Below are positions 37,416 to 46,010 of a DNA stretch of 64,000 bases, in pieces (position 1 is the first letter of the stretch; each line of letters begins with the position of its first letter). Below the pieces are notes generated by a model, which was given only the letters and a program-made list of their open reading frames with translations, did no database searches and was not told where the DNA came from. Both the position numbers and the translations under genes were made by a program. The DNA is taken from assembly GCF_003595215.1 (NCBI RefSeq), contig NZ_QYZP01000001.1, positions 1-64,000 of the forward strand, written 5' to 3'. This stretch comes from Nesterenkonia natronophila. GTDB taxonomy: Bacteria; Actinomycetota; Actinomycetes; Actinomycetales; Micrococcaceae.

Positions 37416-38741
37416 TCAGTCCTCGAGCTCGTCTGCGAGATCAGTCTCGTACAGCGACTCAAACTCTGCCTCGACCCGTTCCATCTCCTCACGCACATCA
37501 TCGCCGGTGGTCAGGAGACTCTGGAGTGTGGTGGCAAGCTCCAAGTCAGCACCGGGCAGGAAGACGCGAGCGTAATCCTGGACTCGTGCCCGCTCCAGCT
37601 GGTCCACAGCTGTCTCAAACTGAGGTGTCTCAGCGTAGACATCGGACATGTCGGAATCCTGATGAGAGGGAACGTAGCCGGTGCCCTCGGAGAAGAATGC
37701 CTGGGATTCTGCGGAGGACATGTGACCGATGAACATGGCAGCCGCCAGCTGCTCCTCAGGAGAGGACGCCGAGGCCAGCATCAGGCCGGCACCACCGGTG
37801 GGAGTCTCGCCTTCAGCGGCAGGCCCGTCCGGCAGGAAGGCGGTACCCACCTCGAACTCTGCCGTATCCAGTATGCCGTTCAGCGAACCAGTGGACTGGA
37901 TGGTCTGTGACGCGACACCGGAGGAGAAGTCATCTGTCTGAGAGGTGGCAGCAACGTTTGCCCATCCGTCCTCCACACCTGACTGCGCAAATTCCAGAGC
38001 TTCGACGGTCTCATCGGAGGAGACGGTGGAGAAGTCCCATTCGTCAGACCATGCCCCGCCGTAACCCCACACCAGGTTGGCCATGCCCCAGGCTGGATAC
38101 TCGTCCGAGGGCGGGAAGGCGTAACCGAACTGCGCTACATCCTCATCAACTAGGGTTTGGGAAGTCTCTGCAACTTCCTCCCAAGTCTCCGGTGGACCGT
38201 CAATGCCAGCCTCTTCGTAGTGGTCCACGTTGTAGTAGAAGAGGGGGGTGGACCGGGCGTAGGGGACGCCGTAGTGGCTGCCATCGTAGAGGTAATCCTC
38301 GTAGAGAGCCTCGACATACCCATCGACGTCAATGTCGGCGGCTTCGAGCACATCATCAACTGGGATCAGTGCGTCATTGAGGTAGTTGGGGAACCAGGTA
38401 GCGTCTGAGAGCACCACCACATCCGCATTGGATCCACCACCGGTCTGGAACCACTGCGAGGTCTCCTCGTAGTTAGCTCCGGAGGTAATGACCTCCACCT
38501 CGATGTCAGTTTCCGAGGTGAACCGCTCAATGAGCTCATCCTCCAGATCCTCTGAGCCGCCGGGGTGGTTAGTAGCGAAAACAATGGAGTCAGCAGGCTC
38601 GACGTCTGACCAGTCGGCGTCTGAGGCTTCATCGTCCCCATCGCCGCCATTGGTGTCCGGGCCGCAGGCAGTGACCGCCAAGGCGGCCACGCTGAATACG
38701 GCAATGCCCTTCCAGCTCAGATTGATGGGGGATTGTTTCAT
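37416..38741 (-). CDS. Sugar ABC transporter substrate-binding lipoprotein
   Basis: A family 1 solute-binding protein of 441 residues. The signal peptide ends in the lipobox LAVTAC, followed by an acidic Gly/Asp linker. Typical motifs include VPYARSTPLFYYN and the WGMANLVWGYGG region. I chose the second of two adjacent ATGs (38741), which is 7 nt from AAGGAG. It is encoded with two permeases upstream but no ATPase. The sugar is not predictable. Confidence 0.9.
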   Translation of the reverse strand: MKQSPINLSWKGIAVFSVAALAVTACGPDTNGGDGDDEASDADWSDVEPADSIVFATNHPGGSEDLEDELIERFTSETDIEVEVITSGANYEETSQWFQTGGGSNADVVVLSDATWFPNYLNDALIPVDDVLEAADIDVDGYVEALYEDYLYDGSHYGVPYARSTPLFYYNVDHYEEAGIDGPPETWEEVAETSQTLVDEDVAQFGYAFPPSDEYPAWGMANLVWGYGGAWSDEWDFSTVSSDETVEALEFAQSGVEDGWANVAATSQTDDFSSGVASQTIQSTGSLNGILDTAEFEVGTAFLPDGPAAEGETPTGGAGLMLASASSPEEQLAAAMFIGHMSSAESQAFFSEGTGYVPSHQDSDMSDVYAETPQFETAVDQLERARVQDYARVFLPGADLELATTLQSLLTTGDDVREEMERVEAEFESLYETDLADELED

Positions 38742-38811
38742 CATCGTGCTCCTTCGTGAGTGATTCAGTCGATCTGGGCAAAGGGGTGGCATCACATCAG
38801 CTCCTTGAGGC

Positions 38812-39717
38812 TCACTTCACAGCGCCCTGGGTGAGACCAGAGACGATATAGCGCTGAAGCATGGCGAAGATGATGAGCATTGGGACGATGACCAGCACGG
38901 CGCCGGCCATCAAGATCCCGTAGCTTGAGACCTGGTCCTCCACGCTGCGCAGCTGATTCAGGGCCACCGGCAGGGTCATCCGGTCCCGGGTGTCGGTGAT
39001 GATGAGTGGCCAGAGGAAGCTGTTCCACTCGTTGACGATGGTCACCAGGGAGACAGTGGAGATCGCCGGCAATGAGACGGGCACGGCTATCTGGAAGAGT
39101 TTGCGGAAGTGTCCGGCACCGTCGAGTTCGGCAGCTTCGAAGAGCTCTTTGGGGAGCGATTTGAAGTGCTGGCGGAGCAGAAAAGTTCCGAAGGCTGTGC
39201 CGAGGCCGGGCAGGATGATGCCCCACAGTGTGTTGCGTCCGCCCAGCGCTTCGATCGTCATGAAGTTCGGGAGCATGGACACTTCCGGCGGTACCATCAG
39301 TGCCACCAGGATGCCCAGGAAGATCAGGTTGGCACCCGGGACGCGAATGTACACCAGTGCATATGCGGTGGTGATGGCCAGCAGCACTTTGATGATTGAG
39401 CCGACAGAGGTGACGATCACACTGTTCTGGAGCACGGTCATCAGTGGGATGCGGCGGTCCACCGTGGCGTAGTTCTCAGTGGTGGCCTCCTGCGGGAGCA
39501 GCTGAGGGGTGAGTGTGACGATCTCGTTGACCGGCTTGAAGCTGGAGGAGACCATCCACACTAAGGGAAGCACAATGATGAGCAGAGCGATCAGGATGGG
39601 CAGGTACCCGGTAAGCATCGTGTCGGCGAGGTTTCGCGGGCTGAAAGCCTTGGTCCACTCCGGGGCAGACCGTCGTTTGACACCGGACCGAGGTGCTTGA
39701 GGCGTGGTGGTGCTCAC
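38812..39717 (-). CDS. Carbohydrate ABC transporter permease (MalG type)
   Basis: A 301-residue permease with six membrane helices. The EAA loop reads EAAELDGAGHFRKLFQIAVPVSLP, shown here in parts: EAAELDGAG and VPVSLP. The C-terminal GLTQGAVK is typical of MalG-like subunits. It overlaps the upstream permease by 4 bp. Confidence 0.92.
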   Translation of the reverse strand: MSTTTPQAPRSGVKRRSAPEWTKAFSPRNLADTMLTGYLPILIALLIIVLPLVWMVSSSFKPVNEIVTLTPQLLPQEATTENYATVDRRIPLMTVLQNSVIVTSVGSIIKVLLAITTAYALVYIRVPGANLIFLGILVALMVPPEVSMLPNFMTIEALGGRNTLWGIILPGLGTAFGTFLLRQHFKSLPKELFEAAELDGAGHFRKLFQIAVPVSLPAISTVSLVTIVNEWNSFLWPLIITDTRDRMTLPVALNQLRSVEDQVSSYGILMAGAVLVIVPMLIIFAMLQRYIVSGLTQGAVK

Positions 39718-40718
39718 TGGTAGTGCACCTTCCTCTCCACGAAGCGGAGTTGGACGGCGGTGATGATGAACAGGGTGAAGAACAGCACAACGGCGATGGC
39801 CGCGGAGTAACCGGCCCGATTGAACTGGCCGAATGACTGCAGATAGATCTCAAAAATGATGGTGTTAGTGCCGTTGCCGGTGGGCGTCATGACCCGCAGG
39901 ATGTCGAACGCATTAGTCATGGAGAAGATGATGTTGGTGACCAGAAGGAAGAACACCGTAGGTGTCAGCAGCGGCAGCACTATGGAGAAGAATCGCCGGA
40001 TGGGTCCCGCCCGGTCGATGGTGGCAGACTCCAGGAGGTCACTAGGGATTGACTGCAGGCCGGCGAGGAACACCACTGCGCAGTAACCCAGGTTCTTCCA
40101 CACGTAGACAACGATGACCATCAGCAGGTTCGCATCAGGGTCCAGGAACCACTGCGGAGAGTCGATGCCCAAACGGTCCAAGATAAACATCAGAGCTCCG
40201 CGCTGGGGGTCAAAGATGAACATCCAGACCAGCGCGACTCCGACTCCTGAGAGAACATACGGGCTGAAGACCGCGGTGCGGGCGAAGGTGCGTCCGGGGA
40301 TCTTCTTGTTCAGCACCAGGGCGATCAGCAGACCCAGAATCATCGAACCCAGCACGGCGCCGGCGGTGAATATTCCCGTGACCCGCCATACTTCAAGACC
40401 GGAGGGTGAGGTGAAGAACCGCTGATAGTTGGCCAGTCCCACTGAGTCCGCACGGGGTGCGCCCAACCGCCAGTCCAGGGTGGAGAAGTAGAGGTTCATG
40501 GCCAGCGGGTAGTAGATGAATGCCAGAATCAGCAGAATGTTGGGACCGGCAAAAAGGAGGAACAGTGACCAGTTTTTGGAGCTTCTGCGCCGATGCGCCT
40601 TCTTCCTCGCGGCTTCGAGCCGCGCAGGATCCTGCTCAGGAGCGACGGACGCCTCGGGTCGGTCCCGCGCCGTATGCGCAGGACGCGATTCGGTGGTCGT
40701 CAAACTCTTCCCCCTCAT
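39714..40718 (-). CDS. Carbohydrate ABC transporter permease (MalF type)
   Basis: A 334-residue permease with a charged cytoplasmic N-terminus of about 50 residues and six helices. The EAA-like loop is LLESATIDRAGPIRRFF followed by VLPLLTP. It is the first gene of the minus-strand importer, and the binding protein is last, the reverse of the usual order. The upstream 40719-40966 gap is shared with the divergent Mrp operon and probably holds both promoters. Confidence 0.92.
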   Translation of the reverse strand: MRGKSLTTTESRPAHTARDRPEASVAPEQDPARLEAARKKAHRRRSSKNWSLFLLFAGPNILLILAFIYYPLAMNLYFSTLDWRLGAPRADSVGLANYQRFFTSPSGLEVWRVTGIFTAGAVLGSMILGLLIALVLNKKIPGRTFARTAVFSPYVLSGVGVALVWMFIFDPQRGALMFILDRLGIDSPQWFLDPDANLLMVIVVYVWKNLGYCAVVFLAGLQSIPSDLLESATIDRAGPIRRFFSIVLPLLTPTVFFLLVTNIIFSMTNAFDILRVMTPTGNGTNTIIFEIYLQSFGQFNRAGYSAAIAVVLFFTLFIITAVQLRFVERKVHYQ

Positions 40719-40966
40719 GGTGGCTCAAACGGGCGGCGCCCCGCATGCCATGGTGCGCGTCCCCATCGACTCGCAGGTGTATTCCGGGTGAACCACAGAT
40801 GAATCCAGCCTGTGACTCACAGCACAGCTCTCGTGCTGCACATATCGTACCTGGAATTAGCATGTGCCCGGGGGAATGTGTAGGCGCAGGTGGAAAGTTG
40901 TCCATTAGGGACTCCGTGGGGGACGAACGCCTCCCACCGGCGAGGCGTTGAGGAGGAGGGCAGCCC

Positions 40967-41320
40967 GTGGACCACGTGATGATCGCCGTCGGCACCACCT
41001 GCCTCATTGTGCTTCTGCTGAATATCGGTGCCGCCCTATTCGCCTTCGTCCGCCGCGGATTCAGTGAGGATTGGCTGCTGGTAGTGCTGCTGAGTGGGAC
41101 CACCGGTGCAGCGGTGGTGGCACTGCTGATCGTCTTAGCACCCTTGCTGGCAGATTCTCCGGACCCGCCGTTCCGACTGGCGGATGTTGCAGTGATCCTC
41201 ACCGGTACCGCCGCGCTGACCGCGGCCGTTCGAGCCGCTGCTGGGGCCCGCACCCGGGAAGATGCGCGCGCCGGCCACGACTCCAGTGGCTCCACCGCGT
41301 CCCGGGAGGAGCGCTCGTGA
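40967..41320 (+). CDS. Mrp antiporter subunit F-like protein
   Basis: A 117-residue protein with three hydrophobic helices and a hydrophilic tail. Position and topology fit MrpF; the usual RGPS-DR-ALD signature is degenerate (RRGFSEDWLL), so this is a divergent member. The GTG start has GAGGAGG upstream. A perfect 8-bp hairpin (AACGCCTC/GAGGCGTT, 40926-40949) stands just before the ribosome binding site. It is first in an eight-gene operon. Confidence 0.72.
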   Translation: MDHVMIAVGTTCLIVLLLNIGAALFAFVRRGFSEDWLLVVLLSGTTGAAVVALLIVLAPLLADSPDPPFRLADVAVILTGTAALTAAVRAAAGARTREDARAGHDSSGSTASREERS

Positions 41321-41703
41321 ACCTCATCCTGGACATTGCGGCGGCGTTCCTGATGCTCGGCGGGGCCTTTTTCTTCTCGGTGGGGACGTTGGGACTGATC
41401 AGGTTTCCTGATGTGCGTTCCCGCCTGCACGCTCTCACTAAGGCAGACAATCTGGGTCTGGGGATGATACTCAGCGGGGCGGCCCTCTGGTTGGCGGACT
41501 TGGCCGCGGCAGGGCTGATGCTGCTGTGCTGGCTGTTCGCCCTGGCCGGAGCCTCTGTGTCAGCCCATGTGATCGCGGGGCTTGAGACCGACCACGCCGA
41601 GGAGCGGGAACCGGTACACCACACGGATGAGCTGCCGGCACTCCCCTCAAAGACAAGCGGGGATGACCCGCACCGTGCGTCGGGATCGGTGGGGCATCCA
41701 TGA
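41317..41703 (+). CDS. mrpG: Mrp antiporter subunit G
   Basis: A 128-residue protein with three helices. The MnhG/PhaG motif is clear: GLIRFPDVRSRLHALTKADN. The hydrophilic C-terminal tail of about 40 residues is longer than usual. The GTG start overlaps the F-like stop by 4 bp (GTGA), and GGGAGGAG precedes it. Confidence 0.85.
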   Translation: MNLILDIAAAFLMLGGAFFFSVGTLGLIRFPDVRSRLHALTKADNLGLGMILSGAALWLADLAAAGLMLLCWLFALAGASVSAHVIAGLETDHAEEREPVHHTDELPALPSKTSGDDPHRASGSVGHP

Positions 41704-42671
41704 TCTCGCTCCTTGACCTCGGCCTGGGGCTAGCGGTACTGGCAGTGACTGGGCTCAGCCTGATCCCACGCTCTCGGCTGGTAATCAGCATGGGATTTCT
41801 GGTCTTGGGGGTGCTCGTGGCCATTGTCTGGCTGCGCCTCAACTCTCTGGACGTAGCGCTGGCTGAGGCTGCCATCGGCACCGGTCTGCTCTCCGGCCTG
41901 ATGGTGTGGCTGGCCGTACGCAGCCCCGTGCCGCCGGGGGCCGGCGGGATGGAGTCCAGCCCGCGGCTCCCGTGGCTGCGGCCTGTCCTCGGGCTGATCT
42001 CAGGCACCGCTCTCACCGTGGTGGCTGCTGCAGTGTGGATGCGTGCTGAACACCAATTGCCGGCATGGCGTGAGCCGGCCGAGACGCAGCTTCCAGCTTC
42101 CGGTGTGGAGCACCAGATTACGGGGGTACTGTTGGCCTTCCGAGCCTATGACACGCTGTTGGAGTCGGGGATACTCATGCTCACCGCCGCCGCTGTCTTG
42201 GCTCTGTCCCGCAACGGCGGGCTCTCGGGGGAAGGCACTCGCCAGTTGGGCATCCACCAGATTGATTCGCCTATGCCACCGGTGCCCTCGGCCCTGGCCT
42301 GGGCCGCCCGCATGCTCGCACCGGCCCTCGTACTGCTGGGACTGTGGCTTCTGTTCGCCGGGTCCACCGACTCTGGGGGCGCCTTCCAGTCGGGTGCCGT
42401 GCTCGCCGCAGCACTCATCATGCTGCGCTCCGCTCAGGTGGATATCAGCGTTTTCACCGCCCACTGGCTGCGTCCGCTCCTGGTGGGCGGCGTCGTCGTT
42501 TTTGTTCTTGCGGGCCTGTTGGGCCCAGTGCTGGGTTTGCCGTGGCTGTCCTGGGAGCCGGAGTGGGCATTCGCCGCCGTTCTGTCGGTGGAGGTGCTGC
42601 TCACCGCGGGCATCACCACTGGTCTGTACACCCTCTTTCTCACCCTGGAGAACCCAGAAGGGGTGCGCTGA
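41700..42671 (+). CDS. Mrp subunit combining DUF4040 (MrpA C-terminal type) and MnhB domains
   Basis: The 323-residue protein has an N-terminal DUF4040/MbhD-like region (about 1-75, SLDVALAEAAIGTGLLSG), a middle membrane part, and a C-terminal MnhB domain with LAPALVLLGLWLLF and GAFQSGAVLAAALIMLRSA. In the canonical seven-gene Mrp operon the DUF4040 part belongs to the C-terminus of MrpA. Here it is joined to MrpB and separated from any antiporter module, as in some archaeal and hydrogenase-linked forms. Confidence 0.75.
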   Translation: MISLLDLGLGLAVLAVTGLSLIPRSRLVISMGFLVLGVLVAIVWLRLNSLDVALAEAAIGTGLLSGLMVWLAVRSPVPPGAGGMESSPRLPWLRPVLGLISGTALTVVAAAVWMRAEHQLPAWREPAETQLPASGVEHQITGVLLAFRAYDTLLESGILMLTAAAVLALSRNGGLSGEGTRQLGIHQIDSPMPPVPSALAWAARMLAPALVLLGLWLLFAGSTDSGGAFQSGAVLAAALIMLRSAQVDISVFTAHWLRPLLVGGVVVFVLAGLLGPVLGLPWLSWEPEWAFAAVLSVEVLLTAGITTGLYTLFLTLENPEGVR

Positions 42672-42979
42672 TGGAAGCAGGCATCGACATCGTCAGCTGG
42701 TACTTGCTGATCGGGACAGTGATGACAATTTTCGGCATAGTCCGTCTGCTGCTGGTCCGGGACCTGCTGGCCCGGCTGATCGCCTTGGATGTGACCGGAA
42801 TCGGAGTGCTGGTCTCCCTCGTAGCGCTGGCCGCACGCTCTGAGCCTACCGATCCGGTCTTGCAGGCCCTGGTGATCACCGGATTAGTCATCGCGGTGGC
42901 ATTCACCGGCCTCGGGGCGGTGCTGATCCGTCGACTCGAAGGTCTGCAGGAGGACCCGCCAAGAGGTGACCACCAGTGA
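42671..42979 (+). CDS. mrpC: Mrp antiporter subunit C (NuoK-like)
   Basis: A 102-residue protein with three helices, matching the MnhC/NuoK family. The last helix contains LQALVITGLVIAVAFTGLG, with the typical QALVIT-VI-A pattern. The ATG at 42671 overlaps the previous stop by one base (TGATG), indicating coupling. Confidence 0.88.
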   Translation: MEAGIDIVSWYLLIGTVMTIFGIVRLLLVRDLLARLIALDVTGIGVLVSLVALAARSEPTDPVLQALVITGLVIAVAFTGLGAVLIRRLEGLQEDPPRGDHQ

Positions 42980-44493
42980 CGCTGGCACAGTTCAGCCTCG
43001 GAGCCTTAGCGCTGGTCCCCCTGTTGGGTGCCGCCCTCACAATGGTCCTGCCGCACCCGGCGCGGCGGGCGCTCGGTGTGGTCACATCCCTCCTGATCGC
43101 CGGACTGACCGTGCCCGTGATGATCAGCGTCATCTCGGGAGAACTGCCCGAGCTGGTGCTGGGCGGCTTCGAGGCCCCTCTGGGCATCCACCTGCGCGGC
43201 GACGGGTTGGCAGCAGTGTTCCTCGGAGTGACGTCCCTGGTGGGCGTGACCATCACCGGTTATGCGGCCGTGCTGCCTAAATCCACAGGAACCTACCTCA
43301 GTTCTACGGCCTGGGTCCCGGGCCACCCAGGGTTCTGGCCGTTGTGGTTGGGCTGTTGGTCGGGCCTGAATGCTGTGTATCTGTCCGGGGACCTATTCAA
43401 CCTCTACGTCAGTCTGGAACTCGTGGGTCTGACGGCCGTGGCCCTAGTGGCACTCGGCGGCCGCTCTTCGTGGGAGCCGGCGCTGCGGTACCTCTTCATC
43501 GCCGTGCTGGGCTCATTGATGTTCCTGGCTGGAGTGGGGCTGCTCGTCTCCGTGACCGGCACCCTTGACCTGCAGCAGACCCGGGGTGAGTTGGAAGGGT
43601 TGGAGGACCCAACCCTGCCGCTGCTGGCCCTGACTCTGATGACCGTGGGCCTAGCGATGAAGGTCGCGCTGCTGCCAATGCACCGGTGGCTCGTACCGGC
43701 GCATTCTGCGGCTCCCAGCGCTGTCTCCCCGATCCTCTCTGGATTGGTGATCAAGGCCGCTATGGTCGTGATGCTGCGCTGCTGGCTATGGGCGGTTCCG
43801 GTGCTGCAGGGGTCCGAGTGGCTAGCGTGGATGCTCGGTGCTCTCGGTGCGGCAGGCGTGCTGATCGGCTCCGTGCTGGCGCTGCGTCAGGACAGACTGA
43901 AACCCCTGGTGGCGTATTCCACGGTGGCTCAGATCGGGTATTGGTTCTTGGCCTTTCCGCTCCTCCTGCCCGGTGAGAACGATGCCGCCCAGCTCGCCTC
44001 AGGCGCCTATGGCGGGGTTGTTGCCATGGCGGTGGGTCACGCCATCGCCAAGGCCGGACTTTTCACTGCCGCAGGGTTCCTCAAGGACCGGTGCGGCACA
44101 GATGAGATGTCTGCCCTACGCGGCGCTGGGGCCCACCATCCTGTCCTGATCTTGGCGATGGGAATGTGCGCGGTAGGGCTGCTAGGACTGCCGATCAGCC
44201 TAGGGTTCTCCGGCAAGTGGCAATTGGCAACTGCGGCCGTCGCTGCTGAACATTGGTGGGTGATACTGGTGGTCGCGGCCGGGACCCTGCTCTCAGCGGC
44301 GTACATGCTGCGCGGGATCGCCCCACTGCTGCTCCAAGCCGAAATCGCCGAAGATGCCCCTGCTGCGAGCCCAGTCAGTGTCCGCGAGCGCGTCGGTGAG
44401 ATCGCGGTGCTGGTCCTAGGTGTGGCGACCATCTGCACAGGACTGCTGGGTGCCGGGTTGAGTGACCTGCTGGAGGTCGGCTCATGGTGGTGA
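42976..44493 (+). CDS. Mrp antiporter-like subunit (MrpD/NuoM family), first copy
   Basis: A 505-residue protein with about 14 helices. The conserved proton-channel residues are present: Glu148 in VSLELVGL (the helix-5 Glu) and the helix-7 Lys in GLAMKVALLPMHRWL, followed by HSAAPSAVSPILSGLVIKA. It is therefore a complete antiporter-type module. GTG start, overlapping mrpC by 4 bp. Confidence 0.9.
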   Translation: MTLAQFSLGALALVPLLGAALTMVLPHPARRALGVVTSLLIAGLTVPVMISVISGELPELVLGGFEAPLGIHLRGDGLAAVFLGVTSLVGVTITGYAAVLPKSTGTYLSSTAWVPGHPGFWPLWLGCWSGLNAVYLSGDLFNLYVSLELVGLTAVALVALGGRSSWEPALRYLFIAVLGSLMFLAGVGLLVSVTGTLDLQQTRGELEGLEDPTLPLLALTLMTVGLAMKVALLPMHRWLVPAHSAAPSAVSPILSGLVIKAAMVVMLRCWLWAVPVLQGSEWLAWMLGALGAAGVLIGSVLALRQDRLKPLVAYSTVAQIGYWFLAFPLLLPGENDAAQLASGAYGGVVAMAVGHAIAKAGLFTAAGFLKDRCGTDEMSALRGAGAHHPVLILAMGMCAVGLLGLPISLGFSGKWQLATAAVAAEHWWVILVVAAGTLLSAAYMLRGIAPLLLQAEIAEDAPAASPVSVRERVGEIAVLVLGVATICTGLLGAGLSDLLEVGSWW

Positions 44494-46010
44494 ACGACGT
44501 AATTCCGCTGGGGCTGGTGCTGCTGTCGGTAGTGGTGGCGGCCATCATCTTCCCGCTGCCTCAGCGTCTCGCCGGGCTGCGCAGTGCGGTCAACCTTGCC
44601 GGTGCGCTGATCAAGCTTGTACTGGTGGTCCTGCTGGTGCCCCCGGTCGTGGCCGACGGGGCACGCCCAGAGTTCGCCGTGCCGTTCCTGCCCACCGGCG
44701 GTGGGGAGGCCATCTCCTTGGTCCTGCGGGTGGACCCGTTGGCGCTGTTTTTCGCAGGGCTCTCAGCAGTGCTGTGGCTGCTGACCACGATCTATGCCAT
44801 CGGATATCTGAAGGGCACCGCGTACCAGAGTCGATTTTTCGGATTCTTCAGCCTGTGTGTAGCCGCCACCGTAGGCATCAGTTTCTCCGGGAACCTCATC
44901 ACGTTCCTGGTGTTCTACGAGCTGCTGACCCTGGTCACCTACCCGCTGGTGGCCCACTGGGGTGATGAGAAGTCCTTACAGGCGGCCAGGCTGTACATGC
45001 GCTACGCCCTCGGTGGCGGCGTGGCGGTACTTGTCGGCGTGGTGTGGCTGACCATGGAAGCCGGACCGGCCGACTTCGCTGAGGGCGGCGCGGCGGATGT
45101 GGCCGAGTTCGCGGTCCGCTCCCCCACCGTTGCGGTCATCATCTTCGCCCTGCTGGTCGGAGGCCTAGGCGTGAAGTCAGCTCTGGTGCCGCTGCACTCG
45201 TGGCTGCCGGCCGCCATGGTGGCCCCCGCCCCAGTATCCGCTCTGCTACACGCAGTGGCCGTCGTCAAAGCTGGAGTGTTCGGCATCGTCCGTGTGGTGG
45301 ATGATGTCTACGGCATTGAAGTCGCCTGGGAGCTGGGGGTGCTAACCCCTCTGCTGGTGGTCGCAAGCGTGACGATCATCTATGGTTCCTACCAAGCGCT
45401 GCGGCAGACGGAGATCAAACGGCGTCTGGCGTTTTCCACGGTGTCGCAGGTCAGCTATGTGGTGCTGGGGGTGACTATGTTCTCCATGGCAGGCACCGCC
45501 GGAGGGGTAGTGCACTTGGTCCACCAGGGCATCATGAAGATCACTCTGTTCTTCTGCGCCGGCCTGTTCGCGGAGGCAATGGGCGCGCACAAGATCTCCG
45601 ACCTGCGGGGGGCGGGGCGTCGCATGCCGTGGACCTCAGCGGCGTTCACGGTGGGAGCGTTCGGGATGATCGGTCTGCCACCCACCGCCGGATTCATCTC
45701 CAAGTGGCAGTTGGGGCTGGGGGCCTTGGAGTCTCCCCACCCGTGGGTCCTCGTGGTGCTGGTCATCTCTTCACTGCTCAACGCCGCCTATTTCCTCCCG
45801 GTGGTCTACTCGCTCTGGTTCGGCGAGCGGGAAGACGACGCCGAGGCACCGGAGACAGCCCATGAGCAGGAGCGGGTTCACGAGCCGGGGCTTCTCCTGG
45901 CGCCGGCTCTGTGCACAGCAGGATTCACGCTGATCGTCGGCCTGGCGGCATCGTTGCCGTTCTCACCTCTGGAAATCTCCCGATACATCGCCGAGGGGGT
46001 GTTCAGCTAG
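44484..46010 (+). CDS. Mrp antiporter-like subunit (MrpD/MrpA N-terminal family), second copy
   Basis: A 508-residue protein of the same superfamily. Glu146 in FLVFYELLTL and the Lys in GGLGVKSALVPLHSWLP are present, and HAVAVVKAG provides the second lysine. It overlaps the first copy by 10 bp and has TGGAGG upstream of its ATG. It resembles the MrpA/NuoL-N type as much as MrpD; subunit names within this superfamily cannot be fixed by eye. Confidence 0.9.
   Translation: MVVNDVIPLGLVLLSVVVAAIIFPLPQRLAGLRSAVNLAGALIKLVLVVLLVPPVVADGARPEFAVPFLPTGGGEAISLVLRVDPLALFFAGLSAVLWLLTTIYAIGYLKGTAYQSRFFGFFSLCVAATVGISFSGNLITFLVFYELLTLVTYPLVAHWGDEKSLQAARLYMRYALGGGVAVLVGVVWLTMEAGPADFAEGGAADVAEFAVRSPTVAVIIFALLVGGLGVKSALVPLHSWLPAAMVAPAPVSALLHAVAVVKAGVFGIVRVVDDVYGIEVAWELGVLTPLLVVASVTIIYGSYQALRQTEIKRRLAFSTVSQVSYVVLGVTMFSMAGTAGGVVHLVHQGIMKITLFFCAGLFAEAMGAHKISDLRGAGRRMPWTSAAFTVGAFGMIGLPPTAGFISKWQLGLGALESPHPWVLVVLVISSLLNAAYFLPVVYSLWFGEREDDAEAPETAHEQERVHEPGLLLAPALCTAGFTLIVGLAASLPFSPLEISRYIAEGVFS

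Noticed and set aside
37182..37910. Plus-strand frame of 242 codons over the importer operon end
   Set aside because: It is antisense to the binding-protein gene and has no domain or start signal; the opposite strand has a lipobox and ABC-binding motifs.
42344..42670. Long upstream extension of mrpC
   Set aside because: The frame is open inside the preceding MnhB gene, but NuoK/MnhC proteins are about 100 residues and the coupled ATG at 42671 fits exactly.
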